From Hondaea fermentalgiana (lineage: Eukaryota; Sar; Bigyra; Thraustochytrida; Thraustochytriidae), in the NCBI GenBank assembly GCA_014084085.1, contig NPFB01000019.1, positions 755,655-819,654 on the forward strand: DNA of 64,000 nt, read 5' to 3'. Positions 1 to 8,607 of this stretch are shown in pieces. Both the position numbers and the translations under genes were made by a program. Each line of letters starts with the position of its first letter. Positions within the stretch are counted from its first letter, which is position 1. The notes beneath the pieces were generated by a model. It was given only the letters and a program-made list of their open reading frames with translations. It ran no database searches and was not told the DNA's origin.

Positions 1-1856
1 CCGGGATCGGCGCGCTCAAGGCGTGCTTAGAGGAAGGCCTGGATGTGTCGTGCTTTGAGCGGGAGAAAGAGGTGGCCGGATTTTGGCGCTACAGCGAGGA
101 GGAAGGCGTTCCTTCCGTGTACAAGAGCGTGTACATTGATACCCCGCGCGACATCAACTCGTACGGAGACCGTCCGTACCAGCCTGGAAGCGCCGCTTTC
201 ACGCATAACTCACAGCTTGTAGAGTACCTGGAAGACAACGTGCGGGACTTTGGGCTCGAGCGGTACATCACCTTTGGCCGCGAGGTTGTCTGGGTGGCGC
301 GGTCCGAGGAGGATCCGGCCAAGTGGGCTGTGCAGTCCCGGGACCTGGCCTCTGGAGAGACTTTTGAAGATCTCTTTGACGGCGTGCTCGTTTGCACAGG
401 TCGCCACGGCGCATCCGGCTACGTGCCTCGCTTCCCGGGTATCGTAGAGACCCCCATCAAAACCCTGCATTCGAGCATGTACAAGTACCCTTCCAAGCAT
501 GGAATCACCGAAAATTCCAAGGTCGTCATTGTGGGTGTTGGCAATTCTGGTCTGGACATCGTCACCGAGGTGAGTCAGGTCGCCAAGGAAACGCATCTAG
601 TGAGCCGATCTGGACTCTGGCTTACGGTGGTGAAGCCGGGAGAGATCGAGCTCAGCGATGCTGGTATGGGCCGTCTCGCCATGGATGCCTTCTTCCGCTT
701 TCCGTGGTGGTGGCAGTCGGACATTCGCGAAGGCATCGTTGCCAAGGATCAGGAGATTCTTAACAAGCACGGTCTTAAGCCCAAGCATCGCCTGCAGCAG
801 CAGCACGAGCTCGTCACGGGCATGTTCGGTCCTACCATTCACCAGCAGCTCGAGGATGGAAAGATCATTGTGCACAAGTCGCTCGAGCGTTTTGCGGAAG
901 ATGACGAAAACGGACCATATGTTGTCCTCGGCGGTCCAAACGGCGAGGAGAAAATTGCCGCCGACGTGGTCATCTTTGCCACGGGTTATCGGTTCTCGGT
1001 GGGCTTTGTTGACCCCAAGACAACCGCTGATCTCCGCTTTGGGCGCAGCGGAACGGATGTGCCCCTGTACAAGGGCTTTCTCGCCATTCCCAAGGAAGCC
1101 GATGATCGCATCACCCCAGTGGCCTTTATCAACCATGTGCAAACAATGACCTTTATGGGTGGAGAGATGCAAGCTCGCTATTACTCGCGCGTATTGCGCG
1201 GAAAAATCAAGCTGCCTTCTCCACAAGTCCAATATCAGGATATGCTTGACACGCGCACAGCTCTTTCCGCGCAATACATGGATCGCGAGCAGCTTCGCAC
1301 GCAGCACGGTCTCGGCGTCATGTACTATGACGACCTTGCCAATGATATTGGCTGTCTTCCGACGTTTTGGAAGCTTCTCACAGAACGCCCTACGGCGTTA
1401 TGGCACTGGTACTTTGGCGGAACCTCGCTTGGCTTCAACCCATTCCAGTATCGATTGGTTGGACCGGGTTCCTTTAACGTCGCCGAAGACAATATCTGGC
1501 GCATGTACCGCGAGACGGTTTCTGGCACTTACGTGGCCGGTCCCCGCAAGGGCGAGAAGAAGCCTGGCGAGCAATGGTTCCGTACCATGTGCTTTCAGCT
1601 GACGATGGGCTGCATCATGCAGGGCGCTCTTCTTTACGGTGGTCTTTTCAAGGGATACGCGACAAGCTTTCGCCTTGCTGATCGCAAGGAACAGAATTTG
1701 GCTTACATTAAGGCTCAAGGTGAAGAGAACATGCACTCTCTGAAATTTGGCGAGGATTCATGCGCCATGCGCGCATCTACGGCCGGCACCGAAAAGATTG
1801 CAGCCTCGTCGGAAAGGTACAAGAGTTTTCGGAACGAGACATCCGCCGCAGCGTGA
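1..1856 (+). CDS. Flavin-containing monooxygenase (5' partial)
   Basis: An FAD- and NADPH-dependent monooxygenase of the FMO type, which oxygenates soft nucleophiles such as amines or sulfides. The frame is already open at base 3 and begins inside the FAD-binding Rossmann loop (visible GIG), so the true start lies left of the window; 617 residues are visible. A second Rossmann motif for NADPH, GVGNSG, is encoded near 530-550. The FMO-type segment FPGI...HSSMYK lies near 435-490, and the FATGY motif that ends the dinucleotide domain lies near 975-990. The C-terminal ~230 residues are longer than in animal FMOs and are rich in Trp and Tyr. Substrate cannot be read from sequence. It converges on the CMS1-like gene, with 188 bp between the stop codons. 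Confidence 0.85.
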   Translation, partial: GIGALKACLEEGLDVSCFEREKEVAGFWRYSEEEGVPSVYKSVYIDTPRDINSYGDRPYQPGSAAFTHNSQLVEYLEDNVRDFGLERYITFGREVVWVARSEEDPAKWAVQSRDLASGETFEDLFDGVLVCTGRHGASGYVPRFPGIVETPIKTLHSSMYKYPSKHGITENSKVVIVGVGNSGLDIVTEVSQVAKETHLVSRSGLWLTVVKPGEIELSDAGMGRLAMDAFFRFPWWWQSDIREGIVAKDQEILNKHGLKPKHRLQQQHELVTGMFGPTIHQQLEDGKIIVHKSLERFAEDDENGPYVVLGGPNGEEKIAADVVIFATGYRFSVGFVDPKTTADLRFGRSGTDVPLYKGFLAIPKEADDRITPVAFINHVQTMTFMGGEMQARYYSRVLRGKIKLPSPQVQYQDMLDTRTALSAQYMDREQLRTQHGLGVMYYDDLANDIGCLPTFWKLLTERPTALWHWYFGGTSLGFNPFQYRLVGPGSFNVAEDNIWRMYRETVSGTYVAGPRKGEKKPGEQWFRTMCFQLTMGCIMQGALLYGGLFKGYATSFRLADRKEQNLAYIKAQGEENMHSLKFGEDSCAMRASTAGTEKIAASSERYKSFRNETSAAA

Positions 1857-2044
1857 AAAAGAGTGGTACCATCAGACTACCAAATTAATTTTCTTTTTAT
1901 AAAAAGCATGACGTGTTCTTTTCTGAAGCCTCCGTCGCAAAAGATTTGTTCACAAACTCTGCGGGGAATATATCATATCTGAGAGACGGAGACTCTTCCA
2001 TTGCATGCTGTATTGTGAGTGACCTGACGCTTTGATGTTCATCC

Positions 2045-3055
2045 TCAAAGTTTCTCATCAGAAAAAATGACAATCTTCGCGCGCGACCCGGCTTTTTGAG
2101 GCAGCCAAAACTTTCGCAAAAAGAAAAAGGCGTCGCTACCGACTGCAGGCATGGAGAGGACGTGGTAATTCTTGACGTCACGGTCGAGGTCAAAGACGAT
2201 CACAGCATCCGGATTAGACAAAAAGTTGGACAGCGAAGAAGCTTCGGCGAGCTTGAGCAAACGATTAGGCGTGCCAATGGCCACGTCGAGTGCGCTGCCA
2301 GGCCCCTGGAGGTACTTTACCTGCTCGTCGAGCTTCATGTGCTTTGCAAAGAGCTTGCCAACAGGTCGTTGCAGCACACTGAGCGTCTTGAGCAAATCGC
2401 AAGCTCGTACAGCGGATCGGGTAACCAGAAGTACGGTACTCTTTCTCTTGGTGTCGAGATGCTCCTTGAGGCTGTCAAGCGTCTTTTTCCCCGTTTTCAC
2501 CGGCCAAAAGTCGGCTGCAGAGAATGGCTCAAGACCTGGGTAGAGCTCGATCTTGCTCAGTTTGGAGCCTTCCGTCTCGTATCTGTGCTTGAACCAAAGA
2601 TGAAGCTCGCCGCCTGCCTCGGCCAGGCTAACATCCTGGCGGACCTTGGCGCGCTTCTTGCTGGAGACCTGCTGTTTCTTTTGCTTGGTCTTCTTGTTCT
2701 TGTTTGGTTCCCCGGCTTGGCCCTTTTGAACATCATCGTCCTTGCCCTCAGACTTTTTATCGCGCGTCTGCTTCTGCTTCTGCTTTTTGGCGCCGTCCTT
2801 GTCGGCGTCGTCGCCGCGTCGCTTCTTTGGGGTATTGCTGGACCCGGCGGCGTGCTGACCGCCATCGCTCGCGGCGGCAAGACCGTCTTCGTTCCTGCGT
2901 CGCTTCTTGGATGACGACGACTTCGCTTGGCTTTGTCCTTGGCTGCCGCCGCCGGTGCGCGCGTCCAGGAGCACCATCTCGCTTGTCGCTTTCGGGATTT
3001 TCGGGACTGACTGGACGCGCTCGGGCTCTCTAGCTTGCGCGCGGTTCGTGGCCAT
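2045..3055 (-). CDS. CMSS1: CMS1-like ribosomal small-subunit biogenesis protein
   Basis: Homologue of Cms1/CMSS1, a nucleolar protein associated with the U3-containing 90S pre-ribosome. The frame extends upstream to 3172 but only from a TTG; the first ATG is at 3055 and gives 336 residues. The first ~130 residues are Lys/Arg/Ser/Gln-rich and look like a nuclear/nucleolar targeting tail. The C-terminal ~200 residues carry the family core: a strand with LLVTRSAVRA, the helicase-like IGTPNRLLKL motif, and a VIVFDLDRD strand where a helicase would have its DEAD box. Cms1 proteins resemble DEAD-box cores but lack a working ATPase, as seen here (no Walker A). It is divergent from the 5-phosphatase gene. 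Confidence 0.8.
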   Translation of the reverse strand: MATNRAQAREPERVQSVPKIPKATSEMVLLDARTGGGSQGQSQAKSSSSKKRRRNEDGLAAASDGGQHAAGSSNTPKKRRGDDADKDGAKKQKQKQTRDKKSEGKDDDVQKGQAGEPNKNKKTKQKKQQVSSKKRAKVRQDVSLAEAGGELHLWFKHRYETEGSKLSKIELYPGLEPFSAADFWPVKTGKKTLDSLKEHLDTKRKSTVLLVTRSAVRACDLLKTLSVLQRPVGKLFAKHMKLDEQVKYLQGPGSALDVAIGTPNRLLKLAEASSLSNFLSNPDAVIVFDLDRDVKNYHVLSMPAVGSDAFFFLRKFWLPQKAGSRAKIVIFSDEKL

Positions 3056-3694
3056 TGAGGGCAGTGCGCCTTCGCCGCGGTGTGCGCAACGCGCAGAGCC
3101 GTTGGCGCGGCCGGTGCACACCGTTTTGGCTAGCTCGCCTTTCTTCTCGTTTCCTTCCACCACTGCAACCAATGACTAGGCAGGCTAGTTAGTCATCAAT
3201 CGATGCGTGCGCTGACCGAAGGCGGGGGCGTCAGAACAAAGCAAGCGCCGCGGCGGTAGCGAACTCCTGTTGAGAGACCGGTCTTTCGGCAGAAGTGGAG
3301 CGTCGGCGTGCGCGCGCGCACACGACGCGTAAAGCAAGACCGCTTGCGCGAGAGACACTTCGTGGCGTCGGGCTGTCAATCGCTTACGCTTGACGGTGTC
3401 CGATCAATTGATTGCTAAGGCCTAGTTCCTTTAGTTATTACTCGCTTGCGTGATTGCAATCGGCTTGATTTCGTGAGAGAGTCATTGTCGACAGAGAGGG
3501 TGCCAACCTCGTTGTGCTGTGCACGATCGGCGTGCATTCTTCTTCTTCGTCTTTTCTCTTTCCCTTCATTGGTACCCTCATTGCCGCGATAAATTACTGT
3601 GAGCTCGACAGCTCCAGGACATTCTAAGCCCTGACGTGACGAGACGCTTCGTAATAAAACATCACGTCTAAAGGTCAATCGATCCAGAACAAGT
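3056..3694. other. Divergent intergenic region between CMS1-like and 5-phosphatase genes
   Basis: No gene is supported in these 639 bases. The right half is less GC-rich than the coding sequence. The palindrome AGGCCT occurs at 3418-3423. The region should hold both promoters; no clear TATA element was seen. Confidence 0.5.
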
Positions 3695-6319
3695 ATGTCT
3701 GCTTGCGAGCTATTCCGCGGTGGGGTGTCGAAGCCCGACGGTACACGCGCCGTAATTGCAATCGTGTTTGATCCGTACTTGCCTCGCGAGCTCAACGTCA
3801 AGGTGCATTTTCTGCAGGGGGGGCAGGAGTGCTCCGACTTTGAGGTCTGGATTGCCGAGGCACTCGCAACCTCGAGCACAGGAAAAGAGGTCTTGCAACA
3901 ACGCGCCCAAGATCTCGGGAACGCCCTTCAGCTCGAATACACTTCGAGAGGAAATGGAGCACCTACCCTATTCATCGCCGCAGACGCCGTGCATGCTCCT
4001 CCAATTACCCTCACTCGAGGCGTCAAGGTACAAGTGCAAACAGCAGCGAGCAATTCCATTGACGAATGGCGTCTCGGCAAGATTTCTCGCGCTCGACAGG
4101 ATGGCAGTGTCAACGTGCAATTTCTTGACGCCACAAAAGAATACAGTGTGCCGCGGAGTCGGTTGCGCGTCATGGGGCGATATCGGCCGGGCCAGTACAA
4201 GGGATACCTCGCCGACGCACAGACGAACGCACATGCTTCAAAGACGCAGAATGTGGGGTTCACAGGGGCATTTGATATGGATCAGCGGTCCATCTATGAG
4301 GCTGCGTCCATTAAGATCCAGACCGTGTACCGCTCTCATCTTGCAAGAAGCGTTCTCAACTGGCTTCGGGGAAAGCGCGCGAATGCCTCTGCAAATGTTG
4401 CGCCGGCGAGGTATGGCACTCCAGAGCCGATCTTGAATCGAGATCCGGCAAAGCTTCCGCCAGAACCGACATTACCACCCCTCCCGCATCGTCTCGCACC
4501 AGAATCTATTAATGCGACAACCATTCCCGTATCTGCAAATGTACAAGGCGAAGGACTTTTGCAAGCTCCTCAACATGTGTCTTCGTTGCCTTCAACGGCA
4601 AGAACGCAGACCCCTCGCAGCGCGCGACCGCCGGCAGGGCCTCCCAACAGCCCTGCGACGCAAGTTGAAGCCAACGCGAGTCTTTCGTCATCGTCCTTGT
4701 CGTCGTCGTCCTCCGAGTCGTCATTGTCCACGTCATCGGATGAAGACGATGAGAGCGACGACGCGGAGGATATTGAGGTGAGCGGCAACGCTCGCCGCAC
4801 CGCTGCCGAGTCGAAGCACAGCGACATAATGTCAAAGAGACCTATCAAAAAGAAGCATACGGCACCCTCGCGTGCCCCTCCGGCAAAACATACCTCTTTG
4901 CCATCGCGTGAAGCTCCAGCTACACAGAGGTTCACGCCTTCGCACGCGACTTCAGGTCAAGAGACTTCGTTCAAGTCGCGGGAAAGGGAGGAAAAGGAAT
5001 TCGCTGAAACCAAAAGTGCTTTGCAAGTACACGCTTCCGCAACGATATCCACGAAAACGAGCGGTACGAGTTCGGCGCAACAAGCGCCTCGTCGACACAG
5101 CTCACCGGCAGTCTCGTCCCCCAAGTCCCCGAGCACCATTCCAGAAGAGCCCGTAGCTGCGGTGGCAGAACGTATTGGCTCGACGGGCAAGGTGCAAGTG
5201 TACTCTGTGACGTTCAACGCGCACAGCAAAGGACGTCAAGCCCTCGCGGGAGACGTCATTGCCAAGATGATCGCACCAGGCTATGACATTTATTGTCTGG
5301 CGTTCCAGGATTTGCGCACGGGTGGGGACCCTCTGCGCGAAACGTTGACATCGATTCTGCCGCCCGCGTACATTGAACTTCGAGGCGTGTCAATGCAGCG
5401 CATGCACCTGTTCATCTATATTCACGCCTCGCTCTTGCCACTCGTTAAAGACGTCCAAAGTGATCATGTCTTTTTCGGTGTGGACCTCGGCAATGAGACG
5501 ATCGCACCCAAGGGGGAACGCATTAAGGGCGCTGTAGCGATTTCGTTTCAAATGAGGGGCAAGTCTTTCGTCTTTGTGAACAGTCACTTCAAGGGCCAGC
5601 CTACGGACGACGCTTCTCGCGATGCCAACTTTCACGAAATCAATGTTCGTTTCAAGCTTCCTCTCAACAAGCTTCAGACGACGACGCCAATTTCGCAGCG
5701 CTTTGACTTTGCGTGGTGGCTAGGAGACCTCAACTACCGCGTGCACTTGGACAGCATGGTTCCAAGCGTTGCCGAGTCGCACAAGGTACTGAATGAAGGA
5801 AATCTTGGCAAGCTCTTGGAGCGAGATGGGCTTTTGAATAATAATCACGCGTTCGAGGATTATGAAGAGATGCCCATTTCGTTTCCGCCAACATTTCGTT
5901 TCAATCAGACGACCGGCGCATATTGCGACAAGAGCGTGCCGTCGTGGACGGACCGTATTCTCGTCAAGCGCGACCAGCCAGAGTGTGCCTGGCTTTCATA
6001 TGGCATGCTCAATGCCGTGTGCACATCCGTGCACAAACCCGTCTTTGCTGCGCATGCTGTGACACTGGCAGAGCCGCACGGCATCTGGTCCGACTGGCAC
6101 GCTGCCCAAGCTGAGTTCATGAAGCGGGTTCAGGCCGAAGCTGATGCTGCGGCCAAGGCAAACGTTGGAGTTTCTGCTGGGACTTCCAAGAGCATTGGTT
6201 TGGGCGCCAAGGTCCTTGGTGCAAAGGGAAAAGCCAAGGCTGCCCAGCAGCAAGAAGTCAGCTTTCGCATGGATACAGAGGCGAATGCCAACAAGTCCAG
6301 AGCGTGCGTGATTCAATGA
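3695..6319 (+). CDS. Inositol polyphosphate 5-phosphatase-like protein with Tudor-like, IQ and CaaX elements
   Basis: 874 residues with an ATG start. Residues ~110-155 resemble a Tudor/agenet-type barrel. An IQ calmodulin-binding motif (IKIQTVYRSHLAR) lies at ~208-222. A Ser/Asp/Glu low-complexity stretch covers ~325-365. The IPPc catalytic domain covers ~500-790, with TFN near 505, FQD at 537-539, NSH at 629-631, WLGDLNYR near 675-682, and PSWTDRIL around D753. The protein ends in CVIQ, a CaaX box expected to be prenylated, as in INPP5A, which points to membrane-bound inositol phosphate or phosphoinositide 5-phosphatase activity. Two catalytic positions deviate: the usual metal-binding Glu is Asp (D539), and the usual SDHKPV is SVHKPV (V779). 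Catalysis may be weak or absent. Its stop lies 63 bp from that of the TAF11 gene. Confidence 0.85.
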   Translation: MSACELFRGGVSKPDGTRAVIAIVFDPYLPRELNVKVHFLQGGQECSDFEVWIAEALATSSTGKEVLQQRAQDLGNALQLEYTSRGNGAPTLFIAADAVHAPPITLTRGVKVQVQTAASNSIDEWRLGKISRARQDGSVNVQFLDATKEYSVPRSRLRVMGRYRPGQYKGYLADAQTNAHASKTQNVGFTGAFDMDQRSIYEAASIKIQTVYRSHLARSVLNWLRGKRANASANVAPARYGTPEPILNRDPAKLPPEPTLPPLPHRLAPESINATTIPVSANVQGEGLLQAPQHVSSLPSTARTQTPRSARPPAGPPNSPATQVEANASLSSSSLSSSSSESSLSTSSDEDDESDDAEDIEVSGNARRTAAESKHSDIMSKRPIKKKHTAPSRAPPAKHTSLPSREAPATQRFTPSHATSGQETSFKSREREEKEFAETKSALQVHASATISTKTSGTSSAQQAPRRHSSPAVSSPKSPSTIPEEPVAAVAERIGSTGKVQVYSVTFNAHSKGRQALAGDVIAKMIAPGYDIYCLAFQDLRTGGDPLRETLTSILPPAYIELRGVSMQRMHLFIYIHASLLPLVKDVQSDHVFFGVDLGNETIAPKGERIKGAVAISFQMRGKSFVFVNSHFKGQPTDDASRDANFHEINVRFKLPLNKLQTTTPISQRFDFAWWLGDLNYRVHLDSMVPSVAESHKVLNEGNLGKLLERDGLLNNNHAFEDYEEMPISFPPTFRFNQTTGAYCDKSVPSWTDRILVKRDQPECAWLSYGMLNAVCTSVHKPVFAAHAVTLAEPHGIWSDWHAAQAEFMKRVQAEADAAAKANVGVSAGTSKSIGLGAKVLGAKGKAKAAQQQEVSFRMDTEANANKSRACVIQ

Positions 6320-6382
6320 AAATGAGTAAAAACGTAGGGAGTAATACAGAGAGATATTTTTTCGGCATGGGTGTTTCTGGTA

Positions 6383-6789
6383 TTAGTCGATGAGGCCGTG
6401 TGGCGGAGCCGGCAGGTAAGGAATCTTGCCGGCCTGGCGAAGTTTGCGGTACGCGTTGCGAATATGAAGAGGATGAATCGCGCCCTTGAAGTCGTTCATG
6501 TCCTGGCGAGCGAGCTCAATGAGCTCGCCGGCAAAAATCTTGGCAATGCCACCTAGCGCGACGGCCATTTCGTTGCTCACGGTATCGACACCTGCGACAC
6601 GTTGTATAAGCTTCTTGACCTTGTTTTTGTCAAAGTGCGACCTCCTGAACGCCTCGTAGCGCTCCATTTGCTCTTGCGAGAAGGTCCCCAGCAGCGCCGT
6701 GAGCCGCTGTCGCTCCTCCAGCTCGGCGTCGCGTTCGGCCTTGTTTGCGCCGATGCCGCCGCCTCCTGGCGCAGCGGCGGTCGACCCGC
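6383..6789 (-). CDS. TAF11: TFIID subunit TAF11 (5' end lost in gap)
   Basis: TBP-associated factor 11, which pairs with TAF13 through a histone fold inside TFIID at RNA polymerase II promoters. About 134 C-terminal residues are visible, including the family core MERYEAFRRSHF, KNKVKKLIQ, an AVALGGIAKIFAGE helix and the downstream AIHPLHIRNAYRKL segment. The N-terminus is missing because the frame enters the run of Ns. The reading frame right of the gap on this strand is only an antisense shadow of the apyrase gene, and gap length is arbitrary, so no start can be given. The residues bordering the gap are Gly/Ala/Pro-rich, typical of the disordered TAF11 N-terminus. Confidence 0.88.
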
Positions 6790-6889
6790 NNNNNNNNNNN
6801 NNNNNNNNNNNNNNNNNNNNNNNNNNNNNNNNNNNNNNNNNNNNNNNNNNNNNNNNNNNNNNNNNNNNNNNNNNNNNNNNNNNNNNNNN
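6790..6889. other. Assembly gap of exactly 100 N
   Basis: 100 consecutive N, a conventional scaffold spacer of unknown true size. The flanks are very GC-rich. The gap removes the start of TAF11 and possibly the promoter or N-terminus of the apyrase gene. Confidence 1.
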
Positions 6890-7016
6890 GCGGGCCGCGC
6901 GTTGCATGCGCGTCCAGGGTTTCGTCAAGAGCGCGAGCCGACGCAGGAGCGCAGGCCGCGGCGCGCGGCCTGACGGCTTGGCCGGCGAGGCGTCGAGGTC
7001 CACGGCGGGCAAGCTC

Positions 7017-8144
7017 ATGCGGCTCGTGGACTGGAGCCGCGTCGTCGTGGGCGGAGGCCTCGCCCTCTTGCTGCTGCTCGTCGTCACAGGATGGCGAAGC
7101 GCCGGCGTCGGAGCCGGCGGGGCTGACGCCGTGTACGGCCAGGGCGGTTTGCGCAGCGGCGTCTCGTCCTCCGGCAAGGGGTGCGACACTGTGTGGTGCC
7201 GAAGCTCGCCAACCTCGATCAACTTTGGCATCGTCGCGGATCTAGACCGCCAGAGCAAGCTCGCCCTTGGCGAGAAGCACGCCGGCTGGCGCTCCTTCTT
7301 CAAGAAGGCGCGGCTCTTCAAGGATTCCACCAGCAACAAGTGGGAGATCTCGTGGGACGCCGACATTGAACTGCAAACGCACCTTGGCGAGGACGGCCGA
7401 GGTCTCGAGCTTAGCGAGCTGGTAAATTGGCAGGACCGCCTCTGGACCTTTGACGACCGCAGCGGCGTCGTCTTCGAACTCACGGAGGAGGACTCGATCT
7501 GCATCCCGCGCTACATTCTCATGGAAGGTGACGGGAACAACGCCAAGGGCCAAAAGACGGAGTGGGCCACTGTCAAGGACGGCAAGCTCATTGTTGGCAG
7601 CTTCGGCAAGCCGTACACCCAAAATGGTGTCATTACAACGCGTAACAACCTTTGGATTTCCATTATCCATCCTTCGGGAGCCATCGAGCACGAGGACTGG
7701 ACGGTAAATTACGAACGCATGCAACAAGACACTGACTCGGTGTACCCAGGTTACATGGTGCACGAGGCCATCCATTTCGACCAGTTGAACCGTCTCTGGT
7801 ATGTTTTGCCCCGGCGTGTCAGCCACGATGCCTACGATGAGAAGCGCGACGAGGTCATGGGTAGCAATCTCATGCTTGTCTATGATGAGCATTTTGGCAA
7901 GCTCGTCAAGAAGCTGAGTATCGGCTCGCTTGTGCCGACGCACGGCTGGTCCTCGTTCAAATTTGTTCCCTTTACCAACAACCGCGTCATTCTCGGCTTG
8001 CGCAGCATGGAAATCGAGGACAAGGACAATGGCGACGGCGAGCAAAACACATATGTTACGATCTTTGACGTTGACGGAAACGTCTTTCTCGAGGAGCAGC
8101 TTATTCCGGGCGCACACAAGTACGAGGGAATTGAATTTCTCTAA
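7017..8144 (+). CDS. CANT1: Calcium-activated apyrase (CANT1 family), type II membrane protein
   Basis: Soluble calcium-activated nucleotidase family: hydrolyses nucleoside di- and triphosphates (UDP and GDP preferred in the animal enzyme) in the ER/Golgi lumen, supporting glycosylation. ATG at 7017 gives 375 residues. An in-frame ATG at 6906 would add 37 residues and is the alternative. The N-terminus holds one hydrophobic segment (VVVGGGLALLLLLVV, ~10-25), fitting a signal anchor. The remainder is the five-bladed propeller, with characteristic ADLD, NWQDRLWTFDDRSG, EWATVKDGKL, GYMVHEA, FLPRR-like (VLPRRVSHDAY), PTHGWSSFKF and KYEGIEF segments. Length and motif order match the family. It is divergent from TAF11 across the gap and convergent with NAPRT. 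Confidence 0.92.
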   Translation: MRLVDWSRVVVGGGLALLLLLVVTGWRSAGVGAGGADAVYGQGGLRSGVSSSGKGCDTVWCRSSPTSINFGIVADLDRQSKLALGEKHAGWRSFFKKARLFKDSTSNKWEISWDADIELQTHLGEDGRGLELSELVNWQDRLWTFDDRSGVVFELTEEDSICIPRYILMEGDGNNAKGQKTEWATVKDGKLIVGSFGKPYTQNGVITTRNNLWISIIHPSGAIEHEDWTVNYERMQQDTDSVYPGYMVHEAIHFDQLNRLWYVLPRRVSHDAYDEKRDEVMGSNLMLVYDEHFGKLVKKLSIGSLVPTHGWSSFKFVPFTNNRVILGLRSMEIEDKDNGDGEQNTYVTIFDVDGNVFLEEQLIPGAHKYEGIEFL

Positions 8145-8607
8145 GTTTGTCTGTCTGCCTGTCCGTCTCTCCCAGGATGACATCTAGATTTGCAGAGGGT
8201 CTCGAGGTAATGTATGTACGTGCGAAAGCTTATGTACTGGCAGCTCACGTTTCGGAACAGAAACGAAACGAAACGAAACGAAACGAAATGAAGCAACAGA
8301 ATGAAAAAAAACAACATAACAGAAGAGATCTTCCCTTTCTTTGGCGCCACATCAAATTGTTTCCCAAGCCTCTTGCGTAGTTTGGCTTTGCTTTGAAAAA
8401 AAAGAAAAAAAAAAGATGAAGAAAAATATAAAAACATTCTTCTCTTTCTTGATGAGTCTTGATCTCATCTGATTATTCCTAGGCCCTATATCGATTGTTC
8501 TGTTCGATTGTGAAAACGAAGCACAAAGCATCTGGGATGTAGGCCTTATCCATGTAGTGCAAGGCTCTGTAAGACTCCTTATTGGAAAGGCTCGGTAAGC
8601 CTTCGAC
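8145..8607. other. Convergent 3' flank region of apyrase and NAPRT genes
   Basis: 463 bases without a supported gene. Contents are a pentanucleotide tract at 8261-8290, an A-rich stretch around 8395-8435, and AGGCCT at 8541-8546, about 60 bp past the NAPRT stop. Probably two overlapping 3' untranslated regions. Confidence 0.5.
8261..8290. repeat. (AAACG) tandem repeat, about 6 copies
   Basis: Five exact AAACG units plus one AAATG variant. It lies 120 bp downstream of the apyrase stop, presumably inside the 3' untranslated region. Confidence 0.9.

Noticed and set aside
6890..7504. Extension of the TAF11 frame to the right of the gap
   Set aside because: It overlaps the well-supported apyrase gene antisense, and frame continuity across 100 arbitrary Ns is meaningless.
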